NCBI RefSeq assembly: GCF_001553785.1 | Contig: NZ_LOJP01000001.1 | Span: 343,287 to 407,286, forward strand | Reading direction: 5' to 3' | Length of the DNA: 64,000 nt | DNA from: Actinoplanes sp. TFC3 | Lineage (GTDB): Bacteria > Actinomycetota > Actinomycetes > Mycobacteriales > Micromonosporaceae | Shown here: positions 9,402-18,262 of the stretch, one piece after another | Position numbering within the stretch: the stretch's first letter is position 1 | How the letters are laid out: the number at the start of each line of letters is the position of its first letter | Notes under the pieces: generated by a model | The model's input: only the letters and a program-made list of their open reading frames with translations | What the model was told of the DNA's origin: nothing | The model's database searches: none | Translations under genes and position numbers: made by a program

Positions 9402-9917
9402 TTGGAAGATCAGGACGCCGAGCTGCTGCGCGCGTTACAGGACGAGCACGGGGAAGCCCTCTACGCGCACGCCGTCCGCCTTTCCGGCGGGGATCGGCAG
9501 CGCGCCGAGGACCTTGTTCAGGAGACCCTGCTGAGGGCCTGGCGATATCCGGAATCGCTGGACCCCGCGCGGGGCACGGTGCGGTCATGGCTGTTCACCA
9601 CCGCGCGCAACCTGGCGATCGATGCCTGGAGACGCCGGTCGGTGCGGGTCGGCGAGGTGGTCACGGACATGATTCCCGAGCCTCCGCCCAGCGCGGACGA
9701 GGCGGACCGGGCCGTCGAGGCCTGGACGGTCGCTGAGGCGCTGGCCCGGCTCTCCGACATGCACCGCGAAGTCTTGATCGAATGCTTCTACCAGGGGCGC
9801 TCGGTCGCTGAAACAGCGTCCCGCCTGGGCGTGCCACCCGGCACGGTCAAGTCACGCACGCACTACGCCTTGCGCTCGCTGCGCATGGTCCTGGATGAGA
9901 TGGGGGTGACAGGATGA
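9402..9917 (+). CDS. ECF RNA polymerase sigma factor
   Basis: Group IV sigma-70 factor of 171 residues with region 2 (residues about 15-80; DLVQETLLRAWRYPE and SWLFTTARNLAIDAWRR) and region 4 (about 110-165; LSDMHREVLIECFYQGRSVAETASRLGVPPGTVKSR, the helix-turn-helix). It directs RNA polymerase to a small regulon. TTG start at 9402 follows GAGGGAGG at 9385-9392. Its stop overlaps the anti-sigma start as ATGA, so the pair is translationally coupled. The pairing resembles the SigL/RslA and SigK/RskA systems of mycobacteria. Confidence 0.93.
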   Translation: MEDQDAELLRALQDEHGEALYAHAVRLSGGDRQRAEDLVQETLLRAWRYPESLDPARGTVRSWLFTTARNLAIDAWRRRSVRVGEVVTDMIPEPPPSADEADRAVEAWTVAEALARLSDMHREVLIECFYQGRSVAETASRLGVPPGTVKSRTHYALRSLRMVLDEMGVTG

Positions 9918-10612
9918 GATGCGATCACGAGCACGACGACGGCGCGTACGTCCTGGGCGCCCTCTCCCCGGCCGAGCGCACCGCGTACGAGCGTCACCTC
10001 GCGACCTGCTCGTTCTGCCGCGAGGCGGTGGCCGACATCGCCGTGCTGCCGGGCCTGCTCGGCCGCCTCGACCCGGCGGACTTCGAACGGCTCCTCGACC
10101 CCCCGCCCATCCCGCGGCGCCGGGCCACCACGCCGGACCTGGTCACGGCGGTGCAGACGACCCGGCGTCAGGAGCGCAAGCGGATCCGGTGGCGGGTGAT
10201 GGGCACCGCGCTGGCGGCGGCCTGCCTGGCCCTGGTGGTTGGCATCGGCGCGGTGTTCTGGATGGGCCGCGGGGCTATGACGTCCGGGCCGAGCGGTCCG
10301 GCGGTCGCCATGACCCCGGTGAACGAGCGGGTGCAGGTGACGGCGCAGATCAATCTCGCGGGGGCGCAAGGCGGGACCAAGGTCACGCTGGTTTGCGCGT
10401 ACGACCGGGGCAACGAGCAGTCCGAGCCCTACACGATAAGGCTCATGGCTTACGGGCCGGACGAGGAGAGCGAGCAGTTGGGCTCGTGGACCGCCTCGCC
10501 CGGCAAAGAGGTCAGCATGTCCGGCTTCACACACTTCACCGACGGGGTGCTGTCCCGGTTGGCGCTGGTGCGCAACGACGGGCGGATGCTGCTGGCGTAC
10601 GACGTCCCCTGA
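9914..10612 (+). CDS. Zinc-binding membrane anti-sigma factor
   Basis: A 232-residue anti-sigma factor that probably holds the preceding ECF sigma at the membrane. The N-terminal cytoplasmic domain has the ZAS motif H28-x3-C32-x2-C35, and a single membrane helix lies at about residues 95-118 (GTALAAACLALVVGIGAVFWMG). About 110 residues follow outside the membrane and end in a beta-rich domain. The HxxxCxxC zinc motif suggests redox or metal sensing of the RsrA/RslA kind, or release by regulated proteolysis; which of these cannot be told from sequence. Confidence 0.88.
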   Translation: MRCDHEHDDGAYVLGALSPAERTAYERHLATCSFCREAVADIAVLPGLLGRLDPADFERLLDPPPIPRRRATTPDLVTAVQTTRRQERKRIRWRVMGTALAAACLALVVGIGAVFWMGRGAMTSGPSGPAVAMTPVNERVQVTAQINLAGAQGGTKVTLVCAYDRGNEQSEPYTIRLMAYGPDEESEQLGSWTASPGKEVSMSGFTHFTDGVLSRLALVRNDGRMLLAYDVP

Positions 10613-10628
10613 TCTGGCTCCGGCGAGA

Positions 10629-11576
10629 TCAAGCGGGCGGAAGGGTGGTGGCCGGCTCCGCGGTGGCGGCCGCGGGGTCGGCCACTGCCCTTCTCTTGCT
10701 GCTGGTGCGCGCGGTCCGGATCCCGTCGACCGTGAAGATGATCAAGGCGACCCACACCAGCGCGAACCCGGCCAGCCGCGCCCCCGGAAGCGGCTCATGG
10801 AACAGCAGAACCCCACAAGCCAACTGCAAAATCGGCGCGACGTACTGCAAAATCCCGATTCCCACGAGCGGCACCCGGTTGGCGGCAGCAGCAAAAAGCA
10901 GCAACGGTACGGCCGTGGCCACACCCGACAGCACCATGAGCGTCGTGTGCCCACCCGAAACGTGCCCGAACTCGGCCCTGTGGCTGGCATTCAGCCAGGC
11001 AAGATAGCCCAGCGCAGGCAGCGCCAGCACAGCCGATTCGACAAAAAGCCCCTCGGCCGGCGGCAACTTCAACCTCTTCTTGATCAAGCTGTACGACCCA
11101 AAGCTCGCGGCCAGCGTCAACGCGATGTACGGCAGGTGCCCGTAGTCAACGGTCAGCACGGCTACCGCGATCGCGCCCACCCCAACGGCAGTCCACTGCC
11201 AGATGCTGAGTCGTTCCCGCTGCACGGTGACGCCGAGCAGCACGACCACCAGCGGGGTGATGAAATACCCCAGCGCCGTTTCCACCACGCGATCGGAATT
11301 GACGCCGTAAATGTACGTGGCCCAGTTCACTCCGATGAGAACTGCGGCGAGCGTGACGCCCCCGAGCAGCCGCCCATCCTTGACCAGCCGCGGAAGAAAC
11401 CGCCAATTCCGGGCCACCCCGAGAAGCACGCTGATGAACACCACGGACCAGACAACGCGGTGGGCCAGAATTTCGAGCGGCGGGGAAGGCTCAAGCAGCT
11501 TGAAATAGATCGGAAAGAAGCCCCACAGCGCGTACGCAATCAGCCCGTACAGATACCCGCGACGCTCCTCACCCAT
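10629..11576 (-). CDS. rarD: RarD-type EamA family transporter
   Basis: Drug/metabolite transporter superfamily permease of 315 residues with ten predicted helices in two EamA halves. The N-terminal motif GYLYGLIAYALWGFFPIYFKLL and the ILAHRVVWSVVF stretch are characteristic of RarD (chloramphenicol-sensitivity protein family). The C-terminal 40 residues are polar and cytoplasmic. ATG start at 11576. Substrate is not known for the family. It converges on the anti-sigma gene with a 16-base gap. Confidence 0.88.
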   Translation of the reverse strand: MGEERRGYLYGLIAYALWGFFPIYFKLLEPSPPLEILAHRVVWSVVFISVLLGVARNWRFLPRLVKDGRLLGGVTLAAVLIGVNWATYIYGVNSDRVVETALGYFITPLVVVLLGVTVQRERLSIWQWTAVGVGAIAVAVLTVDYGHLPYIALTLAASFGSYSLIKKRLKLPPAEGLFVESAVLALPALGYLAWLNASHRAEFGHVSGGHTTLMVLSGVATAVPLLLFAAAANRVPLVGIGILQYVAPILQLACGVLLFHEPLPGARLAGFALVWVALIIFTVDGIRTARTSSKRRAVADPAAATAEPATTLPPA

Positions 11577-11667
11577 GGCCTTACCGTAAGGGTCGAACGA
11601 TGATCGGGTCCTTGCATATGTCGAAGCTCACGGCCGTTGCGGGCTGGCGTCGGATGGCTCGATCCGG

Positions 11668-12051
11668 TCAGTCGTCGTCCCCGTCCGGGACGAGCATGTT
11701 GAGGATCCAGCTGACGATGCCCACAATCAGGGCCCCCAGGACCGCGCTCGGCCAGAAATGGTCAACGTGGAAGGGCAGATCGAACTGCCCGGCGATCCAG
11801 CTTGTGAGCAGGAAGAGCAGACCGTTGATGACCAGCGAGATCAAGCCGAGCGTCAGAACGTACAGGCCGCACCCGATGGTCTTGATGATCGGCCGCAGCA
11901 CAGCGTTGACAATCCCGAAAATGATCGCAACCGCCAGCAGCGTCCCGACCTTGCCGCCGAACGAGTCAGTCCGCAGCTCGATGCCCCCCACAACCACGGT
12001 GGCAATCCACAACGAAACGGCAGTACTCACAAGCCGGATGATGATGCCCAT
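11668..12051 (-). CDS. Phage-holin-like membrane protein (PF04020 type)
   Basis: A 127-residue protein with four predicted membrane helices, matching the widespread family named for resemblance to phage holins (mycobacterial phage holin / YvlD-like). Features are the initial RLVSTAVSLWIATVVVGGI, the central FGIVNAVLRPIIKTIG loop with conserved NAxLRPII, and an acidic C-terminus DGDDD. The start is the ATG at 12051; the longer frame upstream is not family-like. No lysis genes or other phage genes are nearby, so a phage origin is not implied. Function unknown, probably an envelope protein. Confidence 0.75.
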   Translation of the reverse strand: MGIIIRLVSTAVSLWIATVVVGGIELRTDSFGGKVGTLLAVAIIFGIVNAVLRPIIKTIGCGLYVLTLGLISLVINGLLFLLTSWIAGQFDLPFHVDHFWPSAVLGALIVGIVSWILNMLVPDGDDD

Positions 12052-12217
12052 GTCACGCGATGGTGCCACGCCCGAGCCACCCCACGCGGCGACACACCAC
12101 GGGCGGGCCCAGGAGATCGACAAAGCTGGCTCATGGTCCGGGTGCGGGCGCTGGGTTTGGCTTGCTGGCGGGTGCGTTTCGAGGGCCACGCCGGGCCTCA
12201 ACCGCCCAGGCCGCTGA

Positions 12218-14080
12218 TCAGCCGCGTACCGGGGTGCCGATCAACTGGGCTTCTATGGAGGTCTGGGAGAGGACTGCCCAGCGGACGGCGCGGCGGTTGA
12301 TGACGGCGAGCATGTCGGCTCGGATCCGGGTCAGCCAGTCTGCTGTTTCGCCTAGGCCCAGGGCTGCGCCTACTAGTTGGGCTTCTTCGGGGCGTAGGGG
12401 TTGGACCAGGAGGAGGTCGGCGCGGGAGGCTACGTCGGCGTCGGCGGGGGTGAAGTCGTCGCGGACGACCATGGTGGCTTGCCAGCCTGCGCCGGGGCGG
12501 TTGTCGGCTCCTACCGGGCCGATGTCGACGATGACGAGCAGGGGGTGCAGGGCTGAGCCGGGCGGGATTTCGACCGCGCGGCCCGGGGGGATCACCGCGA
12601 TGGATTCGCCGGGGACTGCGGCGCCGCGGACGAAGGGTTCCCAGGCTTGAGGCCGAGCCGTTTGTACGACCACGCGCGCACCCAAGGCCATGGCGCGCAG
12701 GGCCAGTAGTTGGGCGCAGCGAACTCCGCCGACCAGCAGGGCCCGGGTCTGCTCGGGACGGAACAGGCGGGCGATCACCGGTTCCTTGTGCCTGTTCTGG
12801 CCAACCATGAGGCCGGCATTGCCGATCGGGAGGTACAGATCGTTCAGGTCGCTCTCGTGGACCCCTGTCTCGCCGGCGCGGCCCGGGATGGCTGCGGTTG
12901 CCGGGATGCCGAGCGGCAGCGTTGCGGTCAGGCCCTCCAGGTGCTCGCCGTCGAGGCGGCGGGCGGTGGCTCGTTCGTTGGCGAGCAGTTTGCGGAGGGC
13001 CTGCGTGGCTGTGGACAGGGTGGTGGCGTCGGGGGCGGCTAGCCGGACGGTCAGGTCGACTGCTGTGGACGTACCGGAGGAGGCTCGTGGTCCTGCTCCG
13101 AGCGCAACCGTTGTCGCTGCCGCGGGCAGTCCCAGCATGCGGGCGATCAGCCTGCGGGAGGTCTCGATGCGCAGGTCGGGCCAGCGGTTGAGGCGGAACG
13201 TGGCCTGCGTCATGCCGCCCACCTGCAGGCCCGGCCAGCTTTCTTGCGCGGCGCCGACGCCGTCGTCATGGGCGAGTTCGGCGATGACCCGCAGTGCTGC
13301 CGTCTCGCCGAGGGGGCGCGCGGGGGTGGGGGTGAGGCGGCGGAGCAGCTTGCGGACCAGGCCGGACAGGGCGCGGCGCAGGTCGTCCTCGGACCAGCCT
13401 TCGCCGCGCAGCACGCGGACAGCGAGGAAGGCGCGGCTGTAGCCGAGCAGGCGGCCCTCGGAAAGCTGACGATAGGAGTTGGCGGGCGTGCCACCACCAG
13501 CACGTAATGATGGGGCCGGAGCGCCGGTCAGCAGGATCTGGATGCGGCACGGCGGGTGCTCGGTGGCGGTCGGCGGGAGCAGGCTCGCGGGGGAGGGGAT
13601 GGTGGTGATGTCCTCGGCGAGCAGACCGGTCGGGTCGCCCAGCTCAAGAACCGCTGTGTAGCCCTGGCCGTCCACGATGATCGCGGCAGGATCGCCGGCC
13701 AGCTCGGTCTGCTCGACGCGGGAGCCGGGCGCGACGAATCCCAGCAGCGCGGTGGGAGCGCTGTCCACCGAGACGAGGTGATTGCGCCGGGAGTAACGCA
13801 GGGCCGTGCCGAACCACTCGAACGCCCAGCGGCCGCGCAGGTGTAGCCAGGTGACGACGAGGATGATGAGCGCGACGAACGCGCCTGCTCCGAGCGCGAT
13901 GGGTCCGTTGATGGCACCGATGAGCGCGACGGCCAGGGCGATTTGGGTGCTGACGAGCTGTCCGGTGCGAATGCCGAAAACTCGTCCATGTCGGACACGC
14001 TGGCGCGGGAGTTTGGGCAGTTGCTGGCCGGCACCGCTCAGCTCCGGGAAGCTGCGTCCGGTTGCCACCTGTGCCGTCAC
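12218..14080 (-). CDS. eccE: Type VII secretion protein EccE
   Basis: Peripheral core component of an ESX/type VII secretion membrane complex, 620 residues. The N-terminus has a basic stretch and two membrane helices at about residues 44-82 (GQLVSTQIALAVALIGAINGPIALGAGAFVALIILVV), followed by RWAFEWFGTALRYSRRNH, typical of EccE, and a large soluble region. GTG start at 14080 after an AAGGA site. It diverges from the WXG100 pair across a 310-base gap. No eccB, eccC, eccD or mycP lies within the window on either side, so the rest of the apparatus must be encoded elsewhere. Confidence 0.87.
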   Translation of the reverse strand: MTAQVATGRSFPELSGAGQQLPKLPRQRVRHGRVFGIRTGQLVSTQIALAVALIGAINGPIALGAGAFVALIILVVTWLHLRGRWAFEWFGTALRYSRRNHLVSVDSAPTALLGFVAPGSRVEQTELAGDPAAIIVDGQGYTAVLELGDPTGLLAEDITTIPSPASLLPPTATEHPPCRIQILLTGAPAPSLRAGGGTPANSYRQLSEGRLLGYSRAFLAVRVLRGEGWSEDDLRRALSGLVRKLLRRLTPTPARPLGETAALRVIAELAHDDGVGAAQESWPGLQVGGMTQATFRLNRWPDLRIETSRRLIARMLGLPAAATTVALGAGPRASSGTSTAVDLTVRLAAPDATTLSTATQALRKLLANERATARRLDGEHLEGLTATLPLGIPATAAIPGRAGETGVHESDLNDLYLPIGNAGLMVGQNRHKEPVIARLFRPEQTRALLVGGVRCAQLLALRAMALGARVVVQTARPQAWEPFVRGAAVPGESIAVIPPGRAVEIPPGSALHPLLVIVDIGPVGADNRPGAGWQATMVVRDDFTPADADVASRADLLLVQPLRPEEAQLVGAALGLGETADWLTRIRADMLAVINRRAVRWAVLSQTSIEAQLIGTPVRG

Positions 14081-14154
14081 CGCGCGCCGTCCTTCGTTTG
14101 GGGGCTTTCCTGCCGGCTCATCGTATGAGGTGGGCGACGTCGGCGGGGGGCGGC

Positions 14155-14192
14155 CTGTGGATGGCAGGCTTGCCAGGCATCGATATCCACAG
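14155..14192. promoter_or_regulatory. Inverted repeat in the eccE / WXG100 divergent region
   Basis: CTGTGGAT (14155-14162) and ATCCACAG (14185-14192) form a perfect eight-base inverted repeat enclosing an inner TGGCA/TGCCA pair. The arms also resemble DnaA boxes. The surrounding 310-base gap 14081-14390 holds no credible gene; this is its only clear structure, and it could be an operator shared by eccE and the WXG100 genes. Confidence 0.4.
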
Positions 14193-14390
14193 CTTGACCG
14201 GCGACGTTACCGTTAGCGCGTCTGGACAACTACGGTCAGCCATGAACGGGGACTTAGTCCAGGTCAGGAGTGCCCCCCATCGTGTGCGGGGAAGGGTTAA
14301 CCTGATGCATACGTCAATACGTCGATGGTCGGAAAGCTCAGTACGACCAAGTCCATTCCGGACACGGCGCGGGACGACAAGGGAAGCGGG

Positions 14391-14735
14391 GTGACGTCCG
14401 GGATGTCCGGAACCGAAGCTCAATCTCCGGTGATGGCTCAGGCCGCCGGAAAGTTCGAGCAGGTCAACCAGGACCTGACGACCATGCTGAGCCAGCTCAT
14501 GACGCGGCTCTCCGTGCTTCAGACGGCCTGGGCCGGGCGGGGTGCGAAGGCGTTCGAGACCGTCCGGGCGCAGTACGAGGCGGATCTGACCAAGATCAAC
14601 CAGGCGCTGGCGGAGACGGCTGAGGCGATCAAGACCTCGGGTGTCAGCTACCAGAACACCGACGAGTCGGCCGCGAGTTCGTTGACCAACGCCGGTGGTG
14701 GCGGTGGCGGCGGCTACCTGCCGCTCGAGAACTGA
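14391..14735 (+). CDS. WXG100 family protein, first of pair
   Basis: ESX substrate of 114 residues, helical hairpin type. The turn carries WAG (the WxG motif) in TAWAGRGAKAFETV, about residues 46-59. A glycine-rich tail (GGGGGGGYLPLEN) closes the protein. Start is taken at GTG 14391, preceded by GGGAAGCGGGG; this keeps about 18 residues before the predicted first helix. It is followed 17 bases later by the second WXG100 gene, the usual tandem arrangement for secreted heterodimers such as EsxB/EsxA. Transcribed away from eccE. Confidence 0.85.
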   Translation: MTSGMSGTEAQSPVMAQAAGKFEQVNQDLTTMLSQLMTRLSVLQTAWAGRGAKAFETVRAQYEADLTKINQALAETAEAIKTSGVSYQNTDESAASSLTNAGGGGGGGYLPLEN

Positions 14736-14752
14736 AGGCAGGGGAGCGCGCG

Positions 14753-15046
14753 ATGACCGATGGACTGCTCAAAGTCAACTTCGGCACGCTGGCGACAGCC
14801 GGCGCCGATATCCAGCGGGCCGTTAGTGAGATGGAGCAGAAGCTCGCCGATCTCGACAGCTTCGCGAAGCCGCTGGTCGACACGTGGTCGGGTGACGCGC
14901 AGAGCGCTTACGCGGCCCGTCAGCTGAAGTGGACCACCGCTTCCACCGACCTGAAGAACATTCTTCACAACATCAAGGTTGCGGTCGACCAGGCGGCGCA
15001 GGACTACGCGACGACCGAGGCGAACGCGGCGAAGCGCTTCTCCTGA
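14753..15046 (+). CDS. WXG100 family protein, second of pair
   Basis: A 97-residue ESX substrate with the WSG turn in VDTWSGDAQSAYAARQLKW (about residues 43-61) between two amphipathic helices. Near the C-terminus YATTE fits the YxxxD/E secretion signal read by the EccC ATPase. ATG start with GGGGAGCG upstream. Presumed partner of the preceding protein in a secreted dimer; function of the dimer is unknown. Confidence 0.9.
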   Translation: MTDGLLKVNFGTLATAGADIQRAVSEMEQKLADLDSFAKPLVDTWSGDAQSAYAARQLKWTTASTDLKNILHNIKVAVDQAAQDYATTEANAAKRFS

Positions 15047-15091
15047 TCTTGCGAACGGTCCGGCACCAGGGCCAGCAGAGATCTGACGGAC

Positions 15092-15125
15092 GCGGCCGGG
15101 ACATCCTTCGGGGTGACCCGGCCGC
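15092..15125 (+). terminator. Hairpin downstream of the WXG100 pair
   Basis: A nine-base perfect stem (GCGGCCGGG / CCCGGCCGC) follows the second WXG100 stop by about 45 bases. No T run follows, so termination is only plausible. The rest of the 336-base gap 15047-15382 shows no gene; it probably holds the promoter of the SseB-domain gene. Confidence 0.45.
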
Positions 15126-15382
15126 AGTCGGGTGCGCTGGGTGTTGTCCGGCCCTTTGGGTGCAGGTAGCCGTTGTGGGATGCTGATGCCGATCGTCGAT
15201 TCTGACGCGATCCCTCCGGAAATGCGGCTACACAAAGTCATCAAACGGTATCGCTGCGCCACGAATGAGCAAGATCCGGGTTCGGTTTGGTGTACGCGTC
15301 CAGCCGCCCATTGTGATCGGGCTCTGACCTTGTAGGTTGTACGCGTTGAGGAGGCCCGTTCGCCGCGAAGGGAGAGGTGGAC

Positions 15383-18262
15383 GTGACCGAGTGGGAACCG
15401 GCTACGGACGCCGAAGTCGCCATGCGCAATGCTCTGCGCGCGGACGATCAGGAGTCCTATTTCCGCATTCTCGCCGGCGTCGACCTGCTGTTACCCGTTA
15501 CCGCGGATGCCCTGGCCGGCCTTGAGCCGCTGGGCTGGGGAACGTGGAGCACCGGCGGGCGAACGCACGTGCTTGCCTTTACCTCACCTGCCGCGCTGCA
15601 GGGTTGCCTGGCCGACTACACCGGCTCGGCCCGCCGCGTCGCATACCAGGAACTCGCCGAAACCTGGCCCAACCTCGAGTGGTGGCTAGCCGTCAACCCC
15701 GGCCTGCCCATCGAGGGCTACCTGCCGGCCTGGTTCGTCGCCCAGCTCAGCCGAGGTGACCTGCGCCTGCCAACCCGAGGCCCAGGCCGCGACGCCACCG
15801 ACAGCCGCATCCCGGACCTGCAGGCCGCAGCCATGGCGGCCAGCGCGGCGGCGGCTCAGGATTATGCGAACCCGGGCTCCGGGGGACCGGTCCAGGTGGC
15901 GGCGCCTGCGGTAGCAGCGCCTTCCGCCGCCGGATTCGCGGCGAACGGACCTTCCCCAGCGGAGTCCTCAGCGGCCGGTATCGCCGCAGCGGGAACTCCA
16001 GCGGGTGGGCCTCCGGGAGCTGGGCACCCAGAGACGAGGCCTTCGGGGGCTGGGCTTTCGGCGGCCGAAACGGCGCCGCGGTTGGAAGCCGTAGGGGCGC
16101 AGGCTGGCAGCGGTGCCGGCGCACCTGGGCAGACCAGTGGTGGCGCTGACGCACACGGGCAGGCCGGCGGGATTGCGGATCGTGGGTTCGGCGCCGGTGG
16201 GGCCGAGGATCGTGGGTTCGGCGCCGGTGGGGCGCGGGGCTACCGGCAGGACAACTACGCGCAAGGCCAAGGCGGTGAGACGCAAGCTCCGGTGGGACCT
16301 GGCGGCCTTCCCTTGCGTACGCCCGGAGCGGTCCTGCCCAGCGGGCTTCCCTCGCGCGTGCCCTCCACTCCGCCGGGGATGGGCGGCAGCGGACCGACCA
16401 CCTCCTTCAGCGGGTTCACGCCGACCGGTTCGCGGCCCAGCGACGGCGGGCCGAGCGCGGAGCCGGGCCGAGGCACCGACCGGCAGGATGAGACGCGGCG
16501 CCCGGACGAGCGTGACGACAGTGGCAGCGATGATCTCGGCCAGCCGGCCTGGGACAGCCGCCAGACGCAGAACCGGCAGCAAACCCAGAACTGGGAGCAG
16601 GGCCAAGGCGACCAGCAACCCCAGACCGGACAGCGGGCTCAGCGAGAGCAGCAGCCGGCCGCAGCCCCGCAGAACAGCCAGGACGATCAGCCGCGGGTAA
16701 CGCCACTAGCAGCCCAAGCTCCAGCCACCCGCGCCGGAGCAGGCAGCTTCAGCAGCTCGATCGCCAGCGGCAGCGCGCTCGATGCCCTCGCCAGCCGCTC
16801 CGGCACCACCGCACCCGCGTCCGGCCCGAGCGCTCTCGATGCTCTCGGCAGCCGTAGCGCGCCCCGCCCCGCCGAACCGCTGCCGCCGTTGCAGCCGTTG
16901 GACGGGCCGCTGCCTACGCGTACCCCGATGGCTCAGACTCCTCCGGTACCGAGCCACATCCCGACGCCCGACCCAGCCAGCGACACCGGCCCGACCAGCT
17001 CCGAGACCAGCAGCGGCCTGCCCCGGCGCCAGGTCACCCCGCCGTCCGAGCGGCCCTCTTCGATGGCCGCTGCGGCTCAGGCTCTTGCGGCTAAGGGGGA
17101 GGCTGGGGCCTCGCCGGAGGTGCCGCCGACCGCTGCTGATCCGGCCGTCACCTCTCGGCTGACGTTGCCGGGGCCGGCGACCGTGCAAACGCCGGCGCCT
17201 CGGCCTGCTCAGCCGGCACCCGGTCCGGCCGTCGTACCGCCAGTCATTCCGGGCACGGCCGGCGCGAATCCGGCGGCGCAGACGGGCCCGAATCCGGCGC
17301 CGCAGGCGGCCGAGTTCTTGCCGGCTAACGACGTTGAGCGGGATCTGTACCACGCCTCGCTGGAGCACAGCACCGACACCTACCTGTCCACGTTGCTGTT
17401 GGCCAACGTTCTCGTGCCGGTGGCTGACCAGTCGCGGCCGGGCAGCTCGCCCGGCGAACCCGGTTTTGCTTTCCGCACCGAGGAGATCGGCGGGGAGCGG
17501 TTCCTGGTGGTGTTCACCAGCCGGGAGCGGTTGGGGGATCACTTTGATGAGCCGGTACGCACAGTCAGCGCGCGGTTCGTTGAGCTGATCCGGAACTGGC
17601 CCGACCCGGCTTGGGCGTTCGCCGTGAACCCCGGGTCTGTGGTGGGGGCCAAGTATCCCGGGCAGCAGGTTGTGGCGCTGGCCAGCTGGGCGGTTGAGGC
17701 CGGGCTGGGCGGCGACGGCGATGAGCTGCCCCTCGACGACGTGGCGCCGGAGATCGACGGCGAGCTTGACGCGTTGCCGACGATGATGCAGAAGACCGTG
17801 CCGCCGCATCAGGTCGACTTCTATCTTGACCGGGGGTACGACCGGGTGGCCGGGTTCGTGCACCGGTGCGCCGAGGTTGAGCATCTGCGTACACCGGGTG
17901 AGCTTTTTGCCGCGTTGGGGCTGGTCCACGACGGGTCTCCGTACCAGGAGGACGCCAAGGAAGCCTTCCTGCTGCGGTGGTCGGCCTTCCGCCCCAGCCT
18001 GTACCGCATCCCGTACGGCGGGCAGAGCGAGCAGGCGTTGCGAGCCATGGACGGCTGGGTCATCGAGCGGCCGCCGTTCCGGGGCAACGGGTTCGCGCCG
18101 GGTGAAGGGCGTGACGTGATCGCCGAGTTCAAGGTGGACAGCGTGCGGCTGCCAAGCGGGGCTCAGTTGTGGCGCATCGACGCCGACGGGGACGAGCGAA
18201 TCGTGGCTTTGTTCGACAGCGATGCCCCGGCGTGGCGGAGGGTGGGTGAGCAGAATGCGTGA
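15383..18262 (+). CDS. Large SseB-domain protein with disordered linker, ESX-associated
   Basis: A 959-residue protein. Residues about 20-135 form an SseB-like domain (ESYFRILAGVDLLLPV, WPNLEWWLAVNPGLPIEGYLP). About 500 residues of Pro/Ala/Gly/Gln/Ser-rich sequence follow, including repeats of RGFGAGG and SALDALxSRS. A second SseB-like domain lies at about 640-775 (LLLANVLVPVAD, WAFAVNPGSVVGAKYPGQQ), and a separate C-terminal domain at about 785-958 carries LYRIPYGG, GWVIERPPFRGNGF and AEFKVDSVRLPSG. The start is GTG 15383, eight bases after AAGGGAG; GTG 15377 is too close. SseB domains are common in actinomycete ESX loci but their role is unclear. The stop overlaps the next gene by eight bases. 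Confidence 0.8.
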   Translation: MTEWEPATDAEVAMRNALRADDQESYFRILAGVDLLLPVTADALAGLEPLGWGTWSTGGRTHVLAFTSPAALQGCLADYTGSARRVAYQELAETWPNLEWWLAVNPGLPIEGYLPAWFVAQLSRGDLRLPTRGPGRDATDSRIPDLQAAAMAASAAAAQDYANPGSGGPVQVAAPAVAAPSAAGFAANGPSPAESSAAGIAAAGTPAGGPPGAGHPETRPSGAGLSAAETAPRLEAVGAQAGSGAGAPGQTSGGADAHGQAGGIADRGFGAGGAEDRGFGAGGARGYRQDNYAQGQGGETQAPVGPGGLPLRTPGAVLPSGLPSRVPSTPPGMGGSGPTTSFSGFTPTGSRPSDGGPSAEPGRGTDRQDETRRPDERDDSGSDDLGQPAWDSRQTQNRQQTQNWEQGQGDQQPQTGQRAQREQQPAAAPQNSQDDQPRVTPLAAQAPATRAGAGSFSSSIASGSALDALASRSGTTAPASGPSALDALGSRSAPRPAEPLPPLQPLDGPLPTRTPMAQTPPVPSHIPTPDPASDTGPTSSETSSGLPRRQVTPPSERPSSMAAAAQALAAKGEAGASPEVPPTAADPAVTSRLTLPGPATVQTPAPRPAQPAPGPAVVPPVIPGTAGANPAAQTGPNPAPQAAEFLPANDVERDLYHASLEHSTDTYLSTLLLANVLVPVADQSRPGSSPGEPGFAFRTEEIGGERFLVVFTSRERLGDHFDEPVRTVSARFVELIRNWPDPAWAFAVNPGSVVGAKYPGQQVVALASWAVEAGLGGDGDELPLDDVAPEIDGELDALPTMMQKTVPPHQVDFYLDRGYDRVAGFVHRCAEVEHLRTPGELFAALGLVHDGSPYQEDAKEAFLLRWSAFRPSLYRIPYGGQSEQALRAMDGWVIERPPFRGNGFAPGEGRDVIAEFKVDSVRLPSGAQLWRIDADGDERIVALFDSDAPAWRRVGEQNA
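16177..16232 (+). repeat. 30-base-period direct repeat inside the SseB-domain gene
   Basis: Two copies of a 26-base sequence start at 16177 and 16207 and encode two copies of DRGFGAGG in the linker. The period of 30 keeps the frame, so linker length could vary by recombination. Confidence 0.8.

Noticed and set aside
11668..12051. Prophage remnant suggested by the holin-like protein
   Set aside because: The family is widespread in non-phage contexts and no endolysin, integrase or structural gene lies nearby.
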